From contig OX442436.1 in assembly GCA_949361645.1 (NCBI GenBank), forward strand, positions 5,286,087-5,350,086: a stretch of 64,000 nt of DNA. The letters are read 5' to 3'. The position numbers and the translations under genes were made by a program. Below the pieces are notes generated by a model. It saw only the letters and a program-made list of their open reading frames with translations, had not been told where the DNA came from and did no database searches. This document shows, piece by piece, positions 46,040 to 58,100 of this stretch (positions are counted from its first letter, which is position 1; every line of letters begins with the position of its first letter). This DNA is from Spongilla lacustris. Its lineage: Eukaryota; Porifera; Demospongiae; Spongillida; Spongillidae.

Positions 46040-46440
46040 GATGCCGGAATACACGTAAGGCCAAATAATGCGAGGCTATCACCGTCACGTTCGAAGGATC
46101 TGCCCAACTTTCCTGGTCTGAAATCTCAGGCGACGACAGCACAGATTACCGCTCCCGCGAGGACTATCTTAAAAAGAGGAAATTGTACTGTGGAACACGG
46201 AGCAGATACCCAACAGGATCCTAGAACCAGGACAGTACGTTTAATTTCTCTCTTTAATACTAGAAAGCTCCCAAGCTTGTTTGAAGGCATGTTTGGCCAT
46301 ATTAGTTACCTTCTTTAGGCAAGAGTGCATGTACTGCACCAAGATTTTAATGTGACATGTGTGCGGCCTAGTCTGACGTTGATCGTGACGCTAACGAACC
46401 AGCTCTTATGAGTCCCACTCTGTTGCTACGTAGCAAATCC
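46040..46440 (+). pseudogene. Dead alpha-arrestin fragment
   Basis: On the + strand CEAITVTFEGSAQLSWSE, then GDDSTDYRSREDYLK, a frameshift, EIVLWNTEQIPNRILEPGQ, then RKLPSLFEGMFGHISY with stops and further frameshifts. It corresponds to about residues 30-140 of the arrestin genes at 49835 and 54133 and is in opposite orientation to them. No start and no C-terminal half. Confidence 0.8.
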
Positions 46441-46605
46441 AAGGCCACCACTACCATCTACCAACGCCTCAATTAGAGCAAAAGCTTTGCTTTCATGTTC
46501 AGGCTTTTTCAGGTCTGAGGATAGAGTTTATTTATTTATTTATTTTGGTTTTTTTTTTGTGCATGTTTTTCAAGTGCTGTTCAAATATTATAATTACAAG
46601 TAAAT

Positions 46606-46870
46606 AAAAAAACATTCTCTATGAGAAAGTTGGTGGTATATAAGATTTGAAAGCAATAGTGGTGTAGAAAGGGGTCTAATGATAAGGAAAAACGAAATAG
46701 TCCTCAGTATGTTTAGCACATGAACAATGCAACGTCCTACAATGTGTGCTAAATATAGGACTATTTCTTATTACTACATTAGACCCTTGTTTCCTTCCTT
46801 TTTACACCAGTATTGCCTTCAAATCTTATATACCACCAACTTTCTCATAGAGAATGTATTTATTTACTTG
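46606..46870. mobile_element. Hairpin MITE, copy 3
   Basis: CATTCTCTATGAGAAAGTTG...TATATAAGATTTGAAAGCAA is mirrored by TTGCCTTCAAATCTTATATA...CAACTTTCTCATAGAGAATG. The right arm holds CCCTTGTTTCCTTCCTTTTT. Confidence 0.8.
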
Positions 46871-46879
46871 TTTCATTGC

Positions 46880-47500
46880 TTTTTATTCATAATGGATGCT
46901 TTCAAGTTAGGATAGATAGAATCTAAGGACATGTATTCAATATCATAATTCGTGGTGCAACAGACATTTAGTCATTTTAATCTGAGGGATCCAAATATAT
47001 GACAACAGCAGAAAAGAAATAGTACTCCCACAGAGCTCTATGCAACAAAATGGCACTGTGATATAGTTTGGGGCAGGAGACTGATGATTAAAACTAGAAG
47101 CTATTCTTGATGATAGACTGGACGTATGTGGATACACTTATAGCAAGGGGAAGAGACCAAATTTCAGCTTTGTTTCTCCTGTCCAGTCCCTGACGTTCTT
47201 TACTTTTTCATGGAAAAAAGTGCTGCATGCTCAACACTGGTTACTATTTAAAGTATTATTTACATTATTTACATTGTACCTCTCTACATGCTATATCCGC
47301 ATTCCACAACTAACTCTGTGGCCACATATTCAAATCCAAGAACACAATAGTAAAAAGAAACACTTGCCATGGATGATAAATCCATAAACAAGGCTGTCAG
47401 TTTTTAATAAGTATTGATCGATATAAGAAAAACGTTTCTTATTCAAGTCTGCTTTCCTGATGATAAGTTGAGTGAATTTCTATATACATGTATGACAGCA
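46880..47500. other. No gene recognised
   Basis: AT-rich sequence with short frames only. Confidence 0.5.
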
Positions 47501-47502
47501 AC

Positions 47503-48490
47503 AGGTGTGGCCAGCACCTCTTCCTTCACTAACAGGTGTGGCCAGCACCTCTTCCTCCACTACAGCAACAGGTGTGGCCAGCACCTCTTCCTCCACTACA
47601 GCAACAGGTGTGGCCAGCACCTCTTCCTTCACTACAGCAACAGGTGTAGCCAGCACCTCTTCCTTCACTACAGCAACAGGTGTGGCCAGCACCTCTTCCT
47701 TCACTACAGCAACAGGTGTGGCCAGCACCTCTTCCTTCACTACAGCAACAGGTGTGGCCAGCACCTCTTCCTTCACTACAGCAACAGGTGTGGCCAGCAC
47801 CTCTTCCTTCACTAACAGGTGTGGCCAGCACCTCTTCCTCCACTACAGCAACAGGTGTGGCCAGCACCTCTTCCTTCACTACAGCAACAGGTGTAGCCAG
47901 CACCTCTTCCTTCACTACAGCAACAGGTGTGGCCAGCACCTCTTCCTTCACTACAGCAACAGGTGTGGCCAGCACCTCTTCCTTCACTACAGCAACAGGT
48001 GTAGCCAGCACCTCTTCCTTCACTAACAGGTGTGGCCAGCACCTCTTCCTCCACTACAGCAACAGGTGTGGCCAGCACCTCTTCCTTCACTAACAGGTAT
48101 GGCCAGCACCTCTTCCTTCACTACAGCAACAGGTGTGGCCAGCACCTCTTCCTTCACTACAGCAACAGGTGTGGCCAGCACCTCTTCCTTCACTACAGCA
48201 ACAGGTGTAGCCAGCACCTCTTCCTTCACTACAGCAACAGGTGTGGCCAGCACCTCTTCCTTCACTACAGCAACAGGTGTGGCCAGCACCTCTTCCTTCA
48301 CTACAGCAACAGGTGTGGCCAGCACCTCTTCCTTCACTACAGCAACAGGTGTGGACAGCACCTCTTCCTCCACTACAGCAACAAGTGTAGCCAGCACCTC
48401 TTCCTTCACTACAGCAACAGGTGTGGCCAGCACCTCTTCCTCCACTACAGCAACAGGTGTGGCCAGCACCTCTTCCTTCACTGCAGCAAT
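47503..48490. repeat. 36-bp minisatellite, about 27 units
   Basis: Unit ACAGGTGTGGCCAGCACCTC + TTCCTTCACTACAGCA. Because 36 is a multiple of three, long frames stay open on both strands (VASTSSFTTATG on +, VKEEVLATPVAV on -). Several units lack five bases (CACTAACAGG in place of CACTACAGCAACAGG), which shifts frame, and there is no flanking start or gene context, so I do not call a protein. Confidence 0.92.
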
Positions 48491-48752
48491 TGAGTGCTCT
48501 GCAAATTAAATTGATCTGTGTAAAATCTCAACTTAGTGTATCCTGAGGATGCAAATGTAGGCTTGCCCGTATGTGCCTGTTATTGATGTAATGGCTTCCA
48601 AAATCAACAGCTTGAACAGGCCTAGGCTATACGTGCTTGACATATAGGTGGTGAGTGCATGATATGCCCCTTATGATCTATATAGTTTTTCATTGTAACT
48701 TCACTCGATCTGCAGCATTTGACATCAAGGTTATACATCCCTCAATAATTCA

Positions 48753-49049
48753 TTGATTTCTGATGCTGGTCAGACCTCAGGTGCCTCAGCTGCAGCGGGT
48801 GAACAAGAGAAATTAGAAAATAATGCTTTGGGTTGTCTGGAAAGGGGTTGCAGGATATGTGTCCCTCTTGTAGTGGAGGCATATGGAGGCTGGGGAATCA
48901 CTGCAAAAGAAACATTCTCAAGAATTGCTAGGCGTTTGACCATCGATTCCCACTCATCCAATACTGAAGTGCTAAATGCAATATATTGTCGCATCGGCAC
49001 TGTTTTGATGAGGCAAAATGCCCGAGCCCTCCTGGCTCGATCGGCATGA
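48753..49049 (+). pseudogene. Reverse-transcriptase C-terminal tail, third copy
   Basis: The + strand frame reads RGCRICVPLVVEAYGGWGIT, AKETFSRIARRLT, LNAIYCRIGTVLMRQNARAL and ends LARSA. Same signature as 758-1020 and 1570-1960. No RT domain precedes it. Confidence 0.6.
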
Positions 49050-49834
49050 CTTGTATGTATATAGTTTAGATTTTTGTAATTGTACACCGTACACGTCATC
49101 AATACTCAACAAGTACTTTCCATTTCCTGCAAAAGTGCCCCTGCTGTAGTGACTGTGCATTGGATAGACTATCACTAATGGAATAACTGCCCCTGTTTGA
49201 GTACTGTGCCCCTGTTGGAGTACTGTGCCCTTCTTGAAGTGATGTGCCCCTGTTAGAATGACTGCGCCCCTGTTATAGAATGGATGTGTGCCTATTAGAA
49301 TGACTGAGCCCTGTTGGCTGTTGTGTACCCCATACATAAGACCTGTAATATTGACATCTGCATGCAGTGTAAACAGATCAGAAGTCAAAGAAGCCAGCTT
49401 GTGTAAACTATCCATCTGATACCAACCCATGCAGGGACCATGCACCCACCCTTGTTTGTACGTTTTGCCTTCACACGTGCACCCACTGGTCAGCATAGAT
49501 CTGTTTACATGTGATTGAGAGTAAGACATGTATTTTATAAAGAGAAAAATCTAAGCGATCCGATCTTCAGGACTTGAGTCCTGTTAGAAGCGGGCCGGGT
49601 TTTTTTTAATGACTTCATAATCGGGGTCAAATTCTATATGATCATATGAGAACGTAACTCTCGATTACTAACCTAACTCTTGGTTGTTTATATATTATCT
49701 TGTAATAAAATGTTTTGGCACGAACAAACATCTCTATTAGCTAACACATGCATGTTTATTAAGTTTTGTACACGCAACAACTATATATATAATTATTATA
49801 TATACATGTAGTTCACTAATGCATGATCTGTCGG
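49050..49834. other. No gene recognised; short degenerate repeats
   Basis: 49190-49320 has several loose copies of TGCCCCTGTTAGAATGACTG type. The remainder is AT-rich and adjoins the arrestin 3' end. Confidence 0.5.
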
Positions 49835-50791
49835 TTACGCGGCCGGGTACGGAGGCGGTGGCTGTTCTGCCAGGGACTGAGATGGAACATTGCCCAGTGT
49901 GATGGGAATTCTGATAATGAGAGAAGAAATCTCGGCGTAGTAAATTAAGACTCTGATTTGCACACTATATTGTACACTGATGATGCTACAGTTGTCCAAA
50001 TTGGGGAGAGTTGTACTAGCAGTAAGATTAATCGCCTGTTGGAATGTGGCTATTTCTCGAAATGGTATCTGATAAGACTCAACAAATAGTTTCTTCCTAC
50101 TTTCTGAGAAACTCCCTTGAGCACGGTATGTTATTATTTGCACGATAGCGGCTTCAAGCGTACAGGGGCAGGTGATTTTATCACCACGATTTTCCAGCAA
50201 TACGTCTAGCGGTATGTTTTCTCCGACACAGAATCCTCTTCGTGGGATGTCCACGGAAAGCCGAAGAGATGTCGGGTGTGATTTGGTAATCAAGCGGATG
50301 GTTTCCCGAATCGTTTTCTCGTAATGAGCGGGATTCATAAGAGCTGATTCGTTCGCGTCAACTGTGTGAACAACTTTTAAATTAGCCACATTTGTTCGAT
50401 CAGAATTAAACAGACTCCGGTGTACATGCACTCTTGCCTCAACATCGTATTTAATATGGCCATAACTGCCATCAAATGAGCTTGGGAGCTTTCTAGTAAG
50501 AGAGAACTTAAATGGAAAAACGTGCTGTCCCGGTTCTAGGATCCTGTTGGGGATCTGCTCCGTGTTCCACAGTACAATTTCCTCTTTAAGATAGTCCTCG
50601 TGGGAGCTGTAAGATGTGCTGTCGTCGCCTGAGCCTTCTGACCAGTAAACTTCAGCATATACTTTCAATGTGACGGAGATAGACTTGTAGGATTTGGCCT
50701 CATCCGTCACGACCTCGACCGTTCCAGTCACTTCTGCCGGGACGACGTAGACCTTTTGACTGTCCAGCTTTACCAGTAAACTTCTCACCAT
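49835..50791 (-). CDS. Alpha-arrestin (arrestin domain-containing protein), copy 1
   Basis: Adaptor linking membrane cargo to NEDD4-type ubiquitin ligases (family knowledge). Single exon, 318 aa. The ATG at 50791 (MVRSLLVKLDSQKVYVVP) was chosen because the paralogue starts there; the frame is open 17 codons further up. Arrestin_N: VTGTVEVVTDEAKSYKSISV, LKVYAEVYWSEGSGDD, ILEPGQHVFPFKFSL, YDVEARVHVHRS. Arrestin_C: LSVDIPRRGFCVGENIPLDV, FQQAINLTASTTLPNLDNCS, SVQYSVQIRVLIYY, IPITLGNVP. It ends EQPPPPYPAA, a single PPxY motif for WW domains. Unspliced, like its neighbour. Confidence 0.92.
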   Translation of the reverse strand: MVRSLLVKLDSQKVYVVPAEVTGTVEVVTDEAKSYKSISVTLKVYAEVYWSEGSGDDSTSYSSHEDYLKEEIVLWNTEQIPNRILEPGQHVFPFKFSLTRKLPSSFDGSYGHIKYDVEARVHVHRSLFNSDRTNVANLKVVHTVDANESALMNPAHYEKTIRETIRLITKSHPTSLRLSVDIPRRGFCVGENIPLDVLLENRGDKITCPCTLEAAIVQIITYRAQGSFSESRKKLFVESYQIPFREIATFQQAINLTASTTLPNLDNCSIISVQYSVQIRVLIYYAEISSLIIRIPITLGNVPSQSLAEQPPPPYPAA

Positions 50792-51010
50792 GATTTCTGA
50801 TGCAGTATGAAGAGTACAACTGATCTGTACATTTAGGGACAAAGTTGTAGGATTTGAATACGATTAATACTCGATTCCAGTATTGCCGATGTACCATGGA
50901 ATCAGTCAGTTGGACTTCAATGTTTTGTTGGAAGCTTAATAAGTTTAAGCGATTTAAAGCTTCATTTTGGGTATGGATTTTTTTTTTTGTCACACCTCTT
51001 GCGGTTGGCT
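50792..51010 (-). promoter_or_regulatory. Conserved 5' flank of the arrestin paralogues
   Basis: TGTAGGATTTGAATACGATT... TATTGCCGATG...GGAATCAGTCAGTTGG recurs at about 59136-59220, and TTTTGTTGGAAGCTTAA...GTATGGATTTTTTTT recurs at 63905-63955. It probably holds the promoter or 5' UTR. No specific binding sites were identified. Confidence 0.45.
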
Positions 51011-51099
51011 GGCACTACATATAGCACCATTGCACGTGACTGTAGTCCATTTTATGCGTCTGGGAACGAGATTAAAATGAGCATCCTAAGGTCGGATAC

Positions 51100-52085
51100 G
51101 CAATTTGTCCCCAGTTCAACTGATCAGTCAATACCCAGAAGCCCAACGTGGTAGCCCGATTCCTAAGTTCAACATCATTGGCATCCTTTGGTCTTTCCCC
51201 AAGCTGACTCATCTGGCATGTGAATCAGTACAACATCTCATAGATGCTGCTGAAATCCAATTACCATCCTCAATCTGTTCTGCCTCTGGTAAAGCTCCTT
51301 CCATCTCCAAGTACCTCGTAGCTGAGGAAATCTAACTGCTTTGAAGAAGGGCAAACCAGATCTCTCTCTCTCTCTCTCCCCCCCCCCCCCCCCCACCCCC
51401 CTAGGTCTTTAACTCCTTCAAAATCTGAGTTCTTCAATAGATGCAATGACTCCCCCGATAAAAGACCTATTGCAGTAGAAGAGGTGTTCAGACGCATTAC
51501 AAGCAAGTGTCTCTGTACTGTAACATAGAAAAGTGCATGCAGCATCCTCTTTTCAGCCCTTCCAGTGTGGTGTTGCATGTCCTTCTGCGCCAAGTTTTGG
51601 GAGCGAAAGCATCAGTTGTACATGCCCTTTGTCAGACCATTGATGACCACTGGAAAGATGACAACTGTTTGGTCTGCTAAGGAATGCCTTCAACCTAGTA
51701 TATCGCAAGGCACTTCTGCTGGATGAATGTGTCCTCTACTTTTCAGAGATACTTCCTTGCCCCAAGGAATCCTTGGGTAAAGTGGTACCAGTTATGGTGA
51801 GCATCCATTTTTATGGCACCCATTGTGTGACTTGTGTCTATTGACATCTGAGCTTGGAGTTCAGCAAGGCGACCCACTTGGGCCACTGCTATTTTGCCTT
51901 GTGCTGCGAAAGGTGGTTAATAGCAGCAGACTGCCGCCCTAACACTAGTTTGCTCCTAATGGTACATGGACGATGGTGTGCTAGCAGCACCACCCTTGAG
52001 TGTTAGTAATGCTCTAAATATCATTCGTGATATTGGTCCTACCAAGGTCTTCAACTCCTTCAAAATCTGAGCTCTTCAATAGATG
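51100..52085 (+). pseudogene. Dead reverse transcriptase, copy 3 (plus strand)
   Basis: Fragments in several frames: LISQYPEAQRGSPIPKFNII, RPIAVEEVFRRITSKCLC, then LGVQQGDPLGPLLFCLVLRK near 51854-51913, which is RT palm motif B (QGDPLGP). A block GTCTTYAACTCCTTCAAAAT + CTGAGYTCTTCAATAGATGC occurs twice (about 51405 and 52047), suggesting an internal rearrangement. Multiple stops. Confidence 0.65.
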
Positions 52086-52139
52086 CAATGACTTCAAACC
52101 TTTCCCACCAGAGATGAAGACGGCTAATCTCAATATTCT

Positions 52140-52315
52140 GCACGGTAGTAAATGCTGTGAAAAGGTTGTGTGCTTAGACTTTATGACTGACACCATATGC
52201 AGAGTTGTACCTCAGGATTGTGACTGGTATATGACACAGCTCATGTCTCCTGCCTGTGCATGGGATATTGGCCACCCATCCAAGTCAAACTGATAGGCAT
52301 GCGACTTTTTAGAAA
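52140..52315. repeat. Third copy of the RETSAT 3'-flank sequence
   Basis: TGCTGTGAAAAGGTTGTGTG, GACACAGCTCATGTCTCCTG, GGGATATTGGCCACCCAT and GATAGGCATGCGACTTTTT match the flanks of RETSAT copy 1 (35464-35680) and copy 2 (45650-45860). No RETSAT coding sequence precedes it; it directly follows reverse-transcriptase debris. Confidence 0.75.
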
Positions 52316-52319
52316 GTCA

Positions 52320-53460
52320 CATGCCTTCAGTGGTGTAGGAACGTATTAAAGATTTGGGGGCCAACTTCAGATAAACAATAGTCGGCGGAAGGCAGTAGAC
52401 GTGGCAACCAGGGGGATGTGCCAGAGAGGGAAGCTTTTGAAGTTGACTTATGAAATATCATGATTGCACATATCATATGTAGTTGTTTTTAAAATTATGA
52501 CATTTAACTCTTTGGATGCCAGATGTGTATAATAGTGATAATTATAATTATGTACATGATATATGGTACCTTGTGCATGTACATTGTACAATTTCACTGA
52601 TATGTTTGCACTGATGTCACACAAGTACTCTGATTTACTCCATGCTGATGAACTTACATTAGAGTTTCTCAGTCCCACATGCATCGAAGATGTGCACACC
52701 TAGCATATGACTTTGATAACAGTTGATGTAGTGTTGGAAGAGTTGTACTACTTCCTATGATAGTTTATGTACCATATATACTCCTCCTCTACCTCCTTAA
52801 CACATTGTGCCCATCTTCAACAAAAGATCGTTGTACCTCCATTTGCATGCGTGCTTTCATGGACAGAAGGCCCATTTACGCTGATTACTGCAACTATAAC
52901 TAATACTTTGGTGCACTTCGATGTTGTAGTGCGAGTGGGTCTGGCTGGGTACGAGCTAGACTGCGATAGACATGTACTCCTGTCAGTTTTACATGTTTGT
53001 TCCTGCCAAAACATGATGATGACAAGGAATTACTCATTTATTTTTATTATAATCTAGCTGCCTGAAATTGCTAAATGTATATGGGTCTGTAAATTAATTA
53101 CCATAATTCTTGTTTCTAGCCCTGAGCATTGTACATTTAAGCTGGTGCATGGAGTGAGGTGAAGTTGAATTGACAGAGATCACTTTTAATTTCCAGAGTA
53201 CTGTAAGAGATGATGGACACACCTGTTGCTGTCATATCAAAAAGCAAACAGACTTATTTGAGAAGACTAAGTTTTGCTGGTATCGCTACTTTTATATTAA
53301 AACTGAGTAACATTAATTGTTTATGAACTGAACAACTGATATTTATCATCCATGGCTGAGTTAGTACTATACATAAATGATATTTACCAAGTTTAGATAG
53401 TAGCAGCATATATATTATAATTATATGTATATATGCATCCAGTTATGAATAACAAGCAAT
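52320..53460. other. No gene recognised
   Basis: AT-rich sequence. AGCTGCCTGAAATTGCTAAA at 53059 recurs at 53809 on the other side of a hairpin MITE. No supported gene. Confidence 0.5.
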
Positions 53461-53481
53461 GAAACAAGTACATATCAGTAT

Positions 53482-53785
53482 AAACATTCTCTATGAGAAA
53501 GTTGGTAGTATATAGGATTTAAAGGCACTGAATACAGAGTGGTGTAAAAAGCAGGGAAACAAGCTAGGGTTGAATGATATAATAAGGAAAAACGAAATAG
53601 TCTTATATTTAGCCGGCACACTATATGTGGAACATTATATATTGTGCATGCATGTGCTAAATATAGGACTATTTCGTTTTTCCTTATCATTCAACCCTTG
53701 TTTCCCTGCTTTTTACACCACTCTGTATTGGCTTTAAATCCTATATACCATGCACCAACTTTCTCATAGAGAAGAGAATGTTTGT
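53482..53785. mobile_element. Hairpin MITE, copy 4
   Basis: CATTCTCTATGAGAAAGTTG...GGAAAAACGAAATAGTC is mirrored by GACTATTTCGTTTTTCC...CAACTTTCTCATAGAGAA, with GCAGGGAAACAAG and CTTGTTTCCCTGC inside the arms. Confidence 0.85.
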
Positions 53786-54132
53786 TTATATTACAGATCT
53801 GCAAATCTAGCTGCCTGAAATTGCTAAATGTAAGTCTGTAAATTAATTTCTGTAATTCCTTGTTTCTAGCCCCACCAGGCCCTATCACAGACAAACACAC
53901 TCAGGTTAGACAAAAATGAGTGAAACAAGAGATATATTGAATAATTTGTGATGTGTTGTGGACTCAAGTCGAGTAACACGTGAATTATGGAAATTATACA
54001 TCCATTATCTTATAAAATGCTACTATACAATTGTACAAACAAACACAACCACACATACTTGATACGTTTTGTACACGCAGCAACTATAATTATATACATG
54101 TATAAATCAATGATGCATAATCACTTGATCAG

Positions 54133-55083
54133 TCAATACGGAGGTGGTGGCTGCTGTTCTGCCAGGGACTGAGATGGAACATTGCCCAGTGTGATGGGAA
54201 TTTTGACTGTAAGAGGATTGGACGTGAACTGAAGGTAGGCCTCGATTTGCACACTATATTGTACAATGATGATGCTACAGTTGCCCAAAGTGGGTACAGT
54301 TGTTCTGGCAGCGAGACTAAGCGCCTGTTGGAATGTGGTTATTTCTTGAAATTGTATCTGATAATCCTTAAAACTTAGTCTATCGCCAGTTATCTCAGAC
54401 TTTCCTTCGGCATGGCAGGTTACTGTTTGCACGATAAAAGCTTTTAGCGTACAGATGATTTTAATACCACGATATTCCAGCAATACGTTTAGCGGTATGT
54501 TTTCTCCGACACAGAATCCTCTTCGTGGGATGTCCACTGAAAGCCTAAGAGATATCGGGTGTCGGACGCTGGATAGGAACTTAATTTTGATGGTTTTCTG
54601 AATCTGGTTCTCGTACCGAGCAGGACTCATAAGAGCTGGTTCGTTGGCGTCAACAGTGTCAACAACTTTAAAATTAGCCACCACTTTTCGATCAGCACGA
54701 AACAGACTCGGGTGTACATGCACTCTTGCCTCAACAACGTATCTGATATGGCCAGAACTGCCTTCAAATGAGCTTGGGAGCTTTCTAGTAAGAGAGAACT
54801 TAAATGGGAAAACGTGATCTCCCGGTTCTAGGATCCTGTTGGGGATCTGCTCCGTGTTCCACAGTACAATTTCCTCGTTTATATAGTCTTCGTGGGAGCT
54901 GTAAGATGTGCTGTTGTCGCTTGAACCTTCTGACCAGTAAACTTCAGCATATACTTTCAACGTGACGGAGATAGCCTTGTAGGATTTGGCCTTATCCGTC
55001 ACGACCTCGACCGTTCCGGTCACTTCTGCAGGGAGGACGTAGACCTTTTGGCTGTCCAGATGTACCAGTAATCTTTTCACCAT
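54133..55083 (-). CDS. Alpha-arrestin, copy 2
   Basis: Single exon, 316 aa, start MVKRLLVHLDSQKVYVLPAE. Same arrangement as the gene 3.3 kb away: VTGTVEVVTDKAKSYKAISV, VYWSEGSSDNSTSYSSHEDY, ILEPGDHVFPFKFSL, VDIPRRGFCVGENIPLNV, SIIIVQYSVQI, IPITLGNVPSQSLAEQ, ending QQPPPPY with the PPxY motif at the very end. The N-terminal halves are more alike than the C-terminal halves. About 80 bp upstream of the ATG the sequence runs into a hAT-like insertion, so the native promoter is displaced. Confidence 0.92.
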   Translation of the reverse strand: MVKRLLVHLDSQKVYVLPAEVTGTVEVVTDKAKSYKAISVTLKVYAEVYWSEGSSDNSTSYSSHEDYINEEIVLWNTEQIPNRILEPGDHVFPFKFSLTRKLPSSFEGSSGHIRYVVEARVHVHPSLFRADRKVVANFKVVDTVDANEPALMSPARYENQIQKTIKIKFLSSVRHPISLRLSVDIPRRGFCVGENIPLNVLLEYRGIKIICTLKAFIVQTVTCHAEGKSEITGDRLSFKDYQIQFQEITTFQQALSLAARTTVPTLGNCSIIIVQYSVQIEAYLQFTSNPLTVKIPITLGNVPSQSLAEQQPPPPY

Positions 55084-55165
55084 GATGTCTGATGCAGTAT
55101 GAAGAGTACAACCGATCTGAACAAAGTGATCCGACGTACCGTTAAGGATCGATTCAACTAAGGGT

Positions 55166-58100
55166 TAGCCAGGCGCTGATCCAGGAATTTAGGAGGGGGG
55201 GTGGCTGGACCCAGGGTGGTGAAAGGGGGTGGGTGCGGGAGGGGGATGTGCCCCCTCCCGCGCGAAGCGCGGAAGTTTTTACTGGCGGTAGATATCTTAT
55301 GCATGAAAAAGTGTTTTCTTTAGGACAAGTGCACTCATCGTATCAGATTTTTCACTGAGTTCATTTTGCCTGCTTTCCGTCAAAGATAGGTACTACTGGT
55401 GATCTAAATTTCGTCGAAAATTGTGACCGTACTTAGGATTTCTCTACGAGTGCTTAAGAAGACGCGCGCTTTGTAAAGTTGCTTGCAAGGTATTTAGGAC
55501 TTTATTGCTAGAATACAGAACAAAAGGGGTTGCCCGATACACTCTTGGTATCTAAATGTAAGCCAGCATACGGCGCTATTTTGTGTGCCTCGTTGATTTC
55601 CATAGTAATCGGTCGCGATTAGCCATTCCCTAGATTCTTAAAACACTCACTTGAGGAAGCGTTTTCCATGTTTATTAGGTCCTAGCCTATATCAGGATAA
55701 AATTTCATGAGCTTTGGATGGTGCCCAAGGGTCCATTTATCGGCACAGGTGTTTACTGTTGGATTGCTTAGAGCTTGACATAATAATGCTTAACCTGGTA
55801 TTTCTGTGTTAGAGCCCTGGGAATTAAACTTATTTTTTTTATTTTCAACGCATAGACTATCTGTTTTGTTTATGTGTCAAAGAGTTGTGTGATAGTTCTA
55901 TTTAATACGCACCGAATTCGTCAAGGCACGCGTTAGTTATGGAAAGTATTGTACAGCATGGACCGCCATATCATTAAAACAGCTCAATCATAAAAATATG
56001 ATGGTGCCCACACAGCGTATTTTTCAAGACAATATTTTCATGTTAGTGTATCCTAGCTATGCAGTAACATTGAGAAATACATCTACCCATAACCAGCATA
56101 TGCCCAGTTATTGAAGTAGCTTTGGATCAAATGGCAGGTGCTCTCCCTGAACCTTGAACTACAAAATTCTGCATGCTACAACAGAACAAGATAAGATAAT
56201 AGATATTGTAGTACACTAGCTACTTGAAGTATACATGTATAGTAGACTCAGTTGCATGGCTACCTTGAAGGTACTTTAGCTCATCTATCACCATCCATTG
56301 TTCACCAAGTATGTTTGCTGAACACAATGCACCCTTGGCCTGGCTAATTACCTTTATAGAAAAGCATCTAATGTTAAATGATGGAAACGTAAGATGTATG
56401 GAACAATGCAGTGGTTGTGTGCACACTCTCAGAACAAGCAAGAAAATATAGCCCGGTTAAATTTTGCATCTGACAAGCTTAGAGAGTAAAGTTAGTTAGT
56501 AAACAACATGAACACAACATTTCTATATTGCAAGATCAGCAACTTAAAGATAAGATTCTTAAGAAGGAGAACAGTTCAAGGAGGAAGATAGAAAAGAAGT
56601 TGCAATGTGTGGCAGAAAAGGAAGTGGAATTATCAAATGAGTTTCCTAATATCTCATAATGAAAAAAAATTAATGTAATATTTTTGAAGCGATTTATCCA
56701 ACGTGTCAGTTATTTGTAATAATAAAATAATGAAGGTATAAGCATAAACAATGCACAATAAGTTACTATACTAATAAAACGATACAGAATCCATAACAGA
56801 AGCAGCATTTCCACATTGTACTGCAACTGATTGCCTTTGTAGCAAGTAAGAGCCTACATTGCACTCTCCTGATGCCTGCCTAAGGTGATGGTGATGTCTC
56901 AATGGCTATGGGCGTGATCAGTTATTAATGGTCTGTATATTGAACACCTATGGTATGTGGATCATCAAAATGTGCTATACAATGGACATGATAATATGTG
57001 TAAATCAATCAAAGAAGTCTCAAGTTCCTAAAGTAATTATTACACATTGGAAGAACGATGAATGTGAATAAATAGGGGAGAACATTATGATATCGCTATA
57101 CGGGCTATTGCCGTATTGGCAGCTAGATTATATAAAGAGACACCTAAATTTAGATGTAATGTGTATTTGACTCTGTGAACCTTATAAAGAGTACCTATGT
57201 TGTATTTTATGCAAATACGGCATCATTATCTTGAATACTTTTACAGTAGTTGCATGGAGAAGTCAAGCGGTCACAGTTTTTTATATCGCGGTCCATTCAC
57301 ATCGCGTACATTGTTAGTCACCAGCGACGTAATGTTTGAAACGTTATAACTTTTGAAATAGTAATCTGTTTTCCGTGGCAAAAGCATATTTTTGATGCAT
57401 TCAATTTGCTCTTTTAGGCTATGCATAAAAGTTCTAGTTTTATTCATTTTCAAAAATTTATTAAAGTACTTATCAAAGATGTTGAAGTGCAAGTCCTTAT
57501 TGGACTTTTTCAATTTCAACTCGGAAAGTGAAATACTCAAAGGTCCTGATCACAGCGAGCCATCAGTATCTGGCCTACCAGTTACTTGTGTATCCTACGA
57601 GTCCGAATACAGATTCTCATCTGGAAGCAGTATACATGTATATCTCAATCAGCATCTAAATGACGGGTGTAAAACCTCCTCGGCTGAACTTCCTAACACT
57701 GATCATGCAGACATGAGGAGCAGTCAGAGGAATAGGATCCTGCTCAGGATGTCTGTACAAGATGCAATCTGACAGTCAAGAACATGAAATGATAATGAAA
57801 GATATCAGTACTGATATCTGAGCAAGACAGGCTTGCAGATGCTGTTTTAATTTTAAAATACTGTATGATTTAGTGTTGCTGGAGTAAGGAAAAGGAAACA
57901 GGCTAAATTTCAGAGACGTTGGCTTCAAGATTATAAATGGCTCTAACATGAAGGATGCCTCAAAAAGGTATCAATACTGTGGCTGTCAATTCACAAATCC
58001 TGTAGGATTTAGCTATGTATGCACAATCAACTGATCGTAAATGAGAATCTATCTTGGAATATTTTTCAAGTAATTTCTCGGACCTATTATGGTTTGTAAA

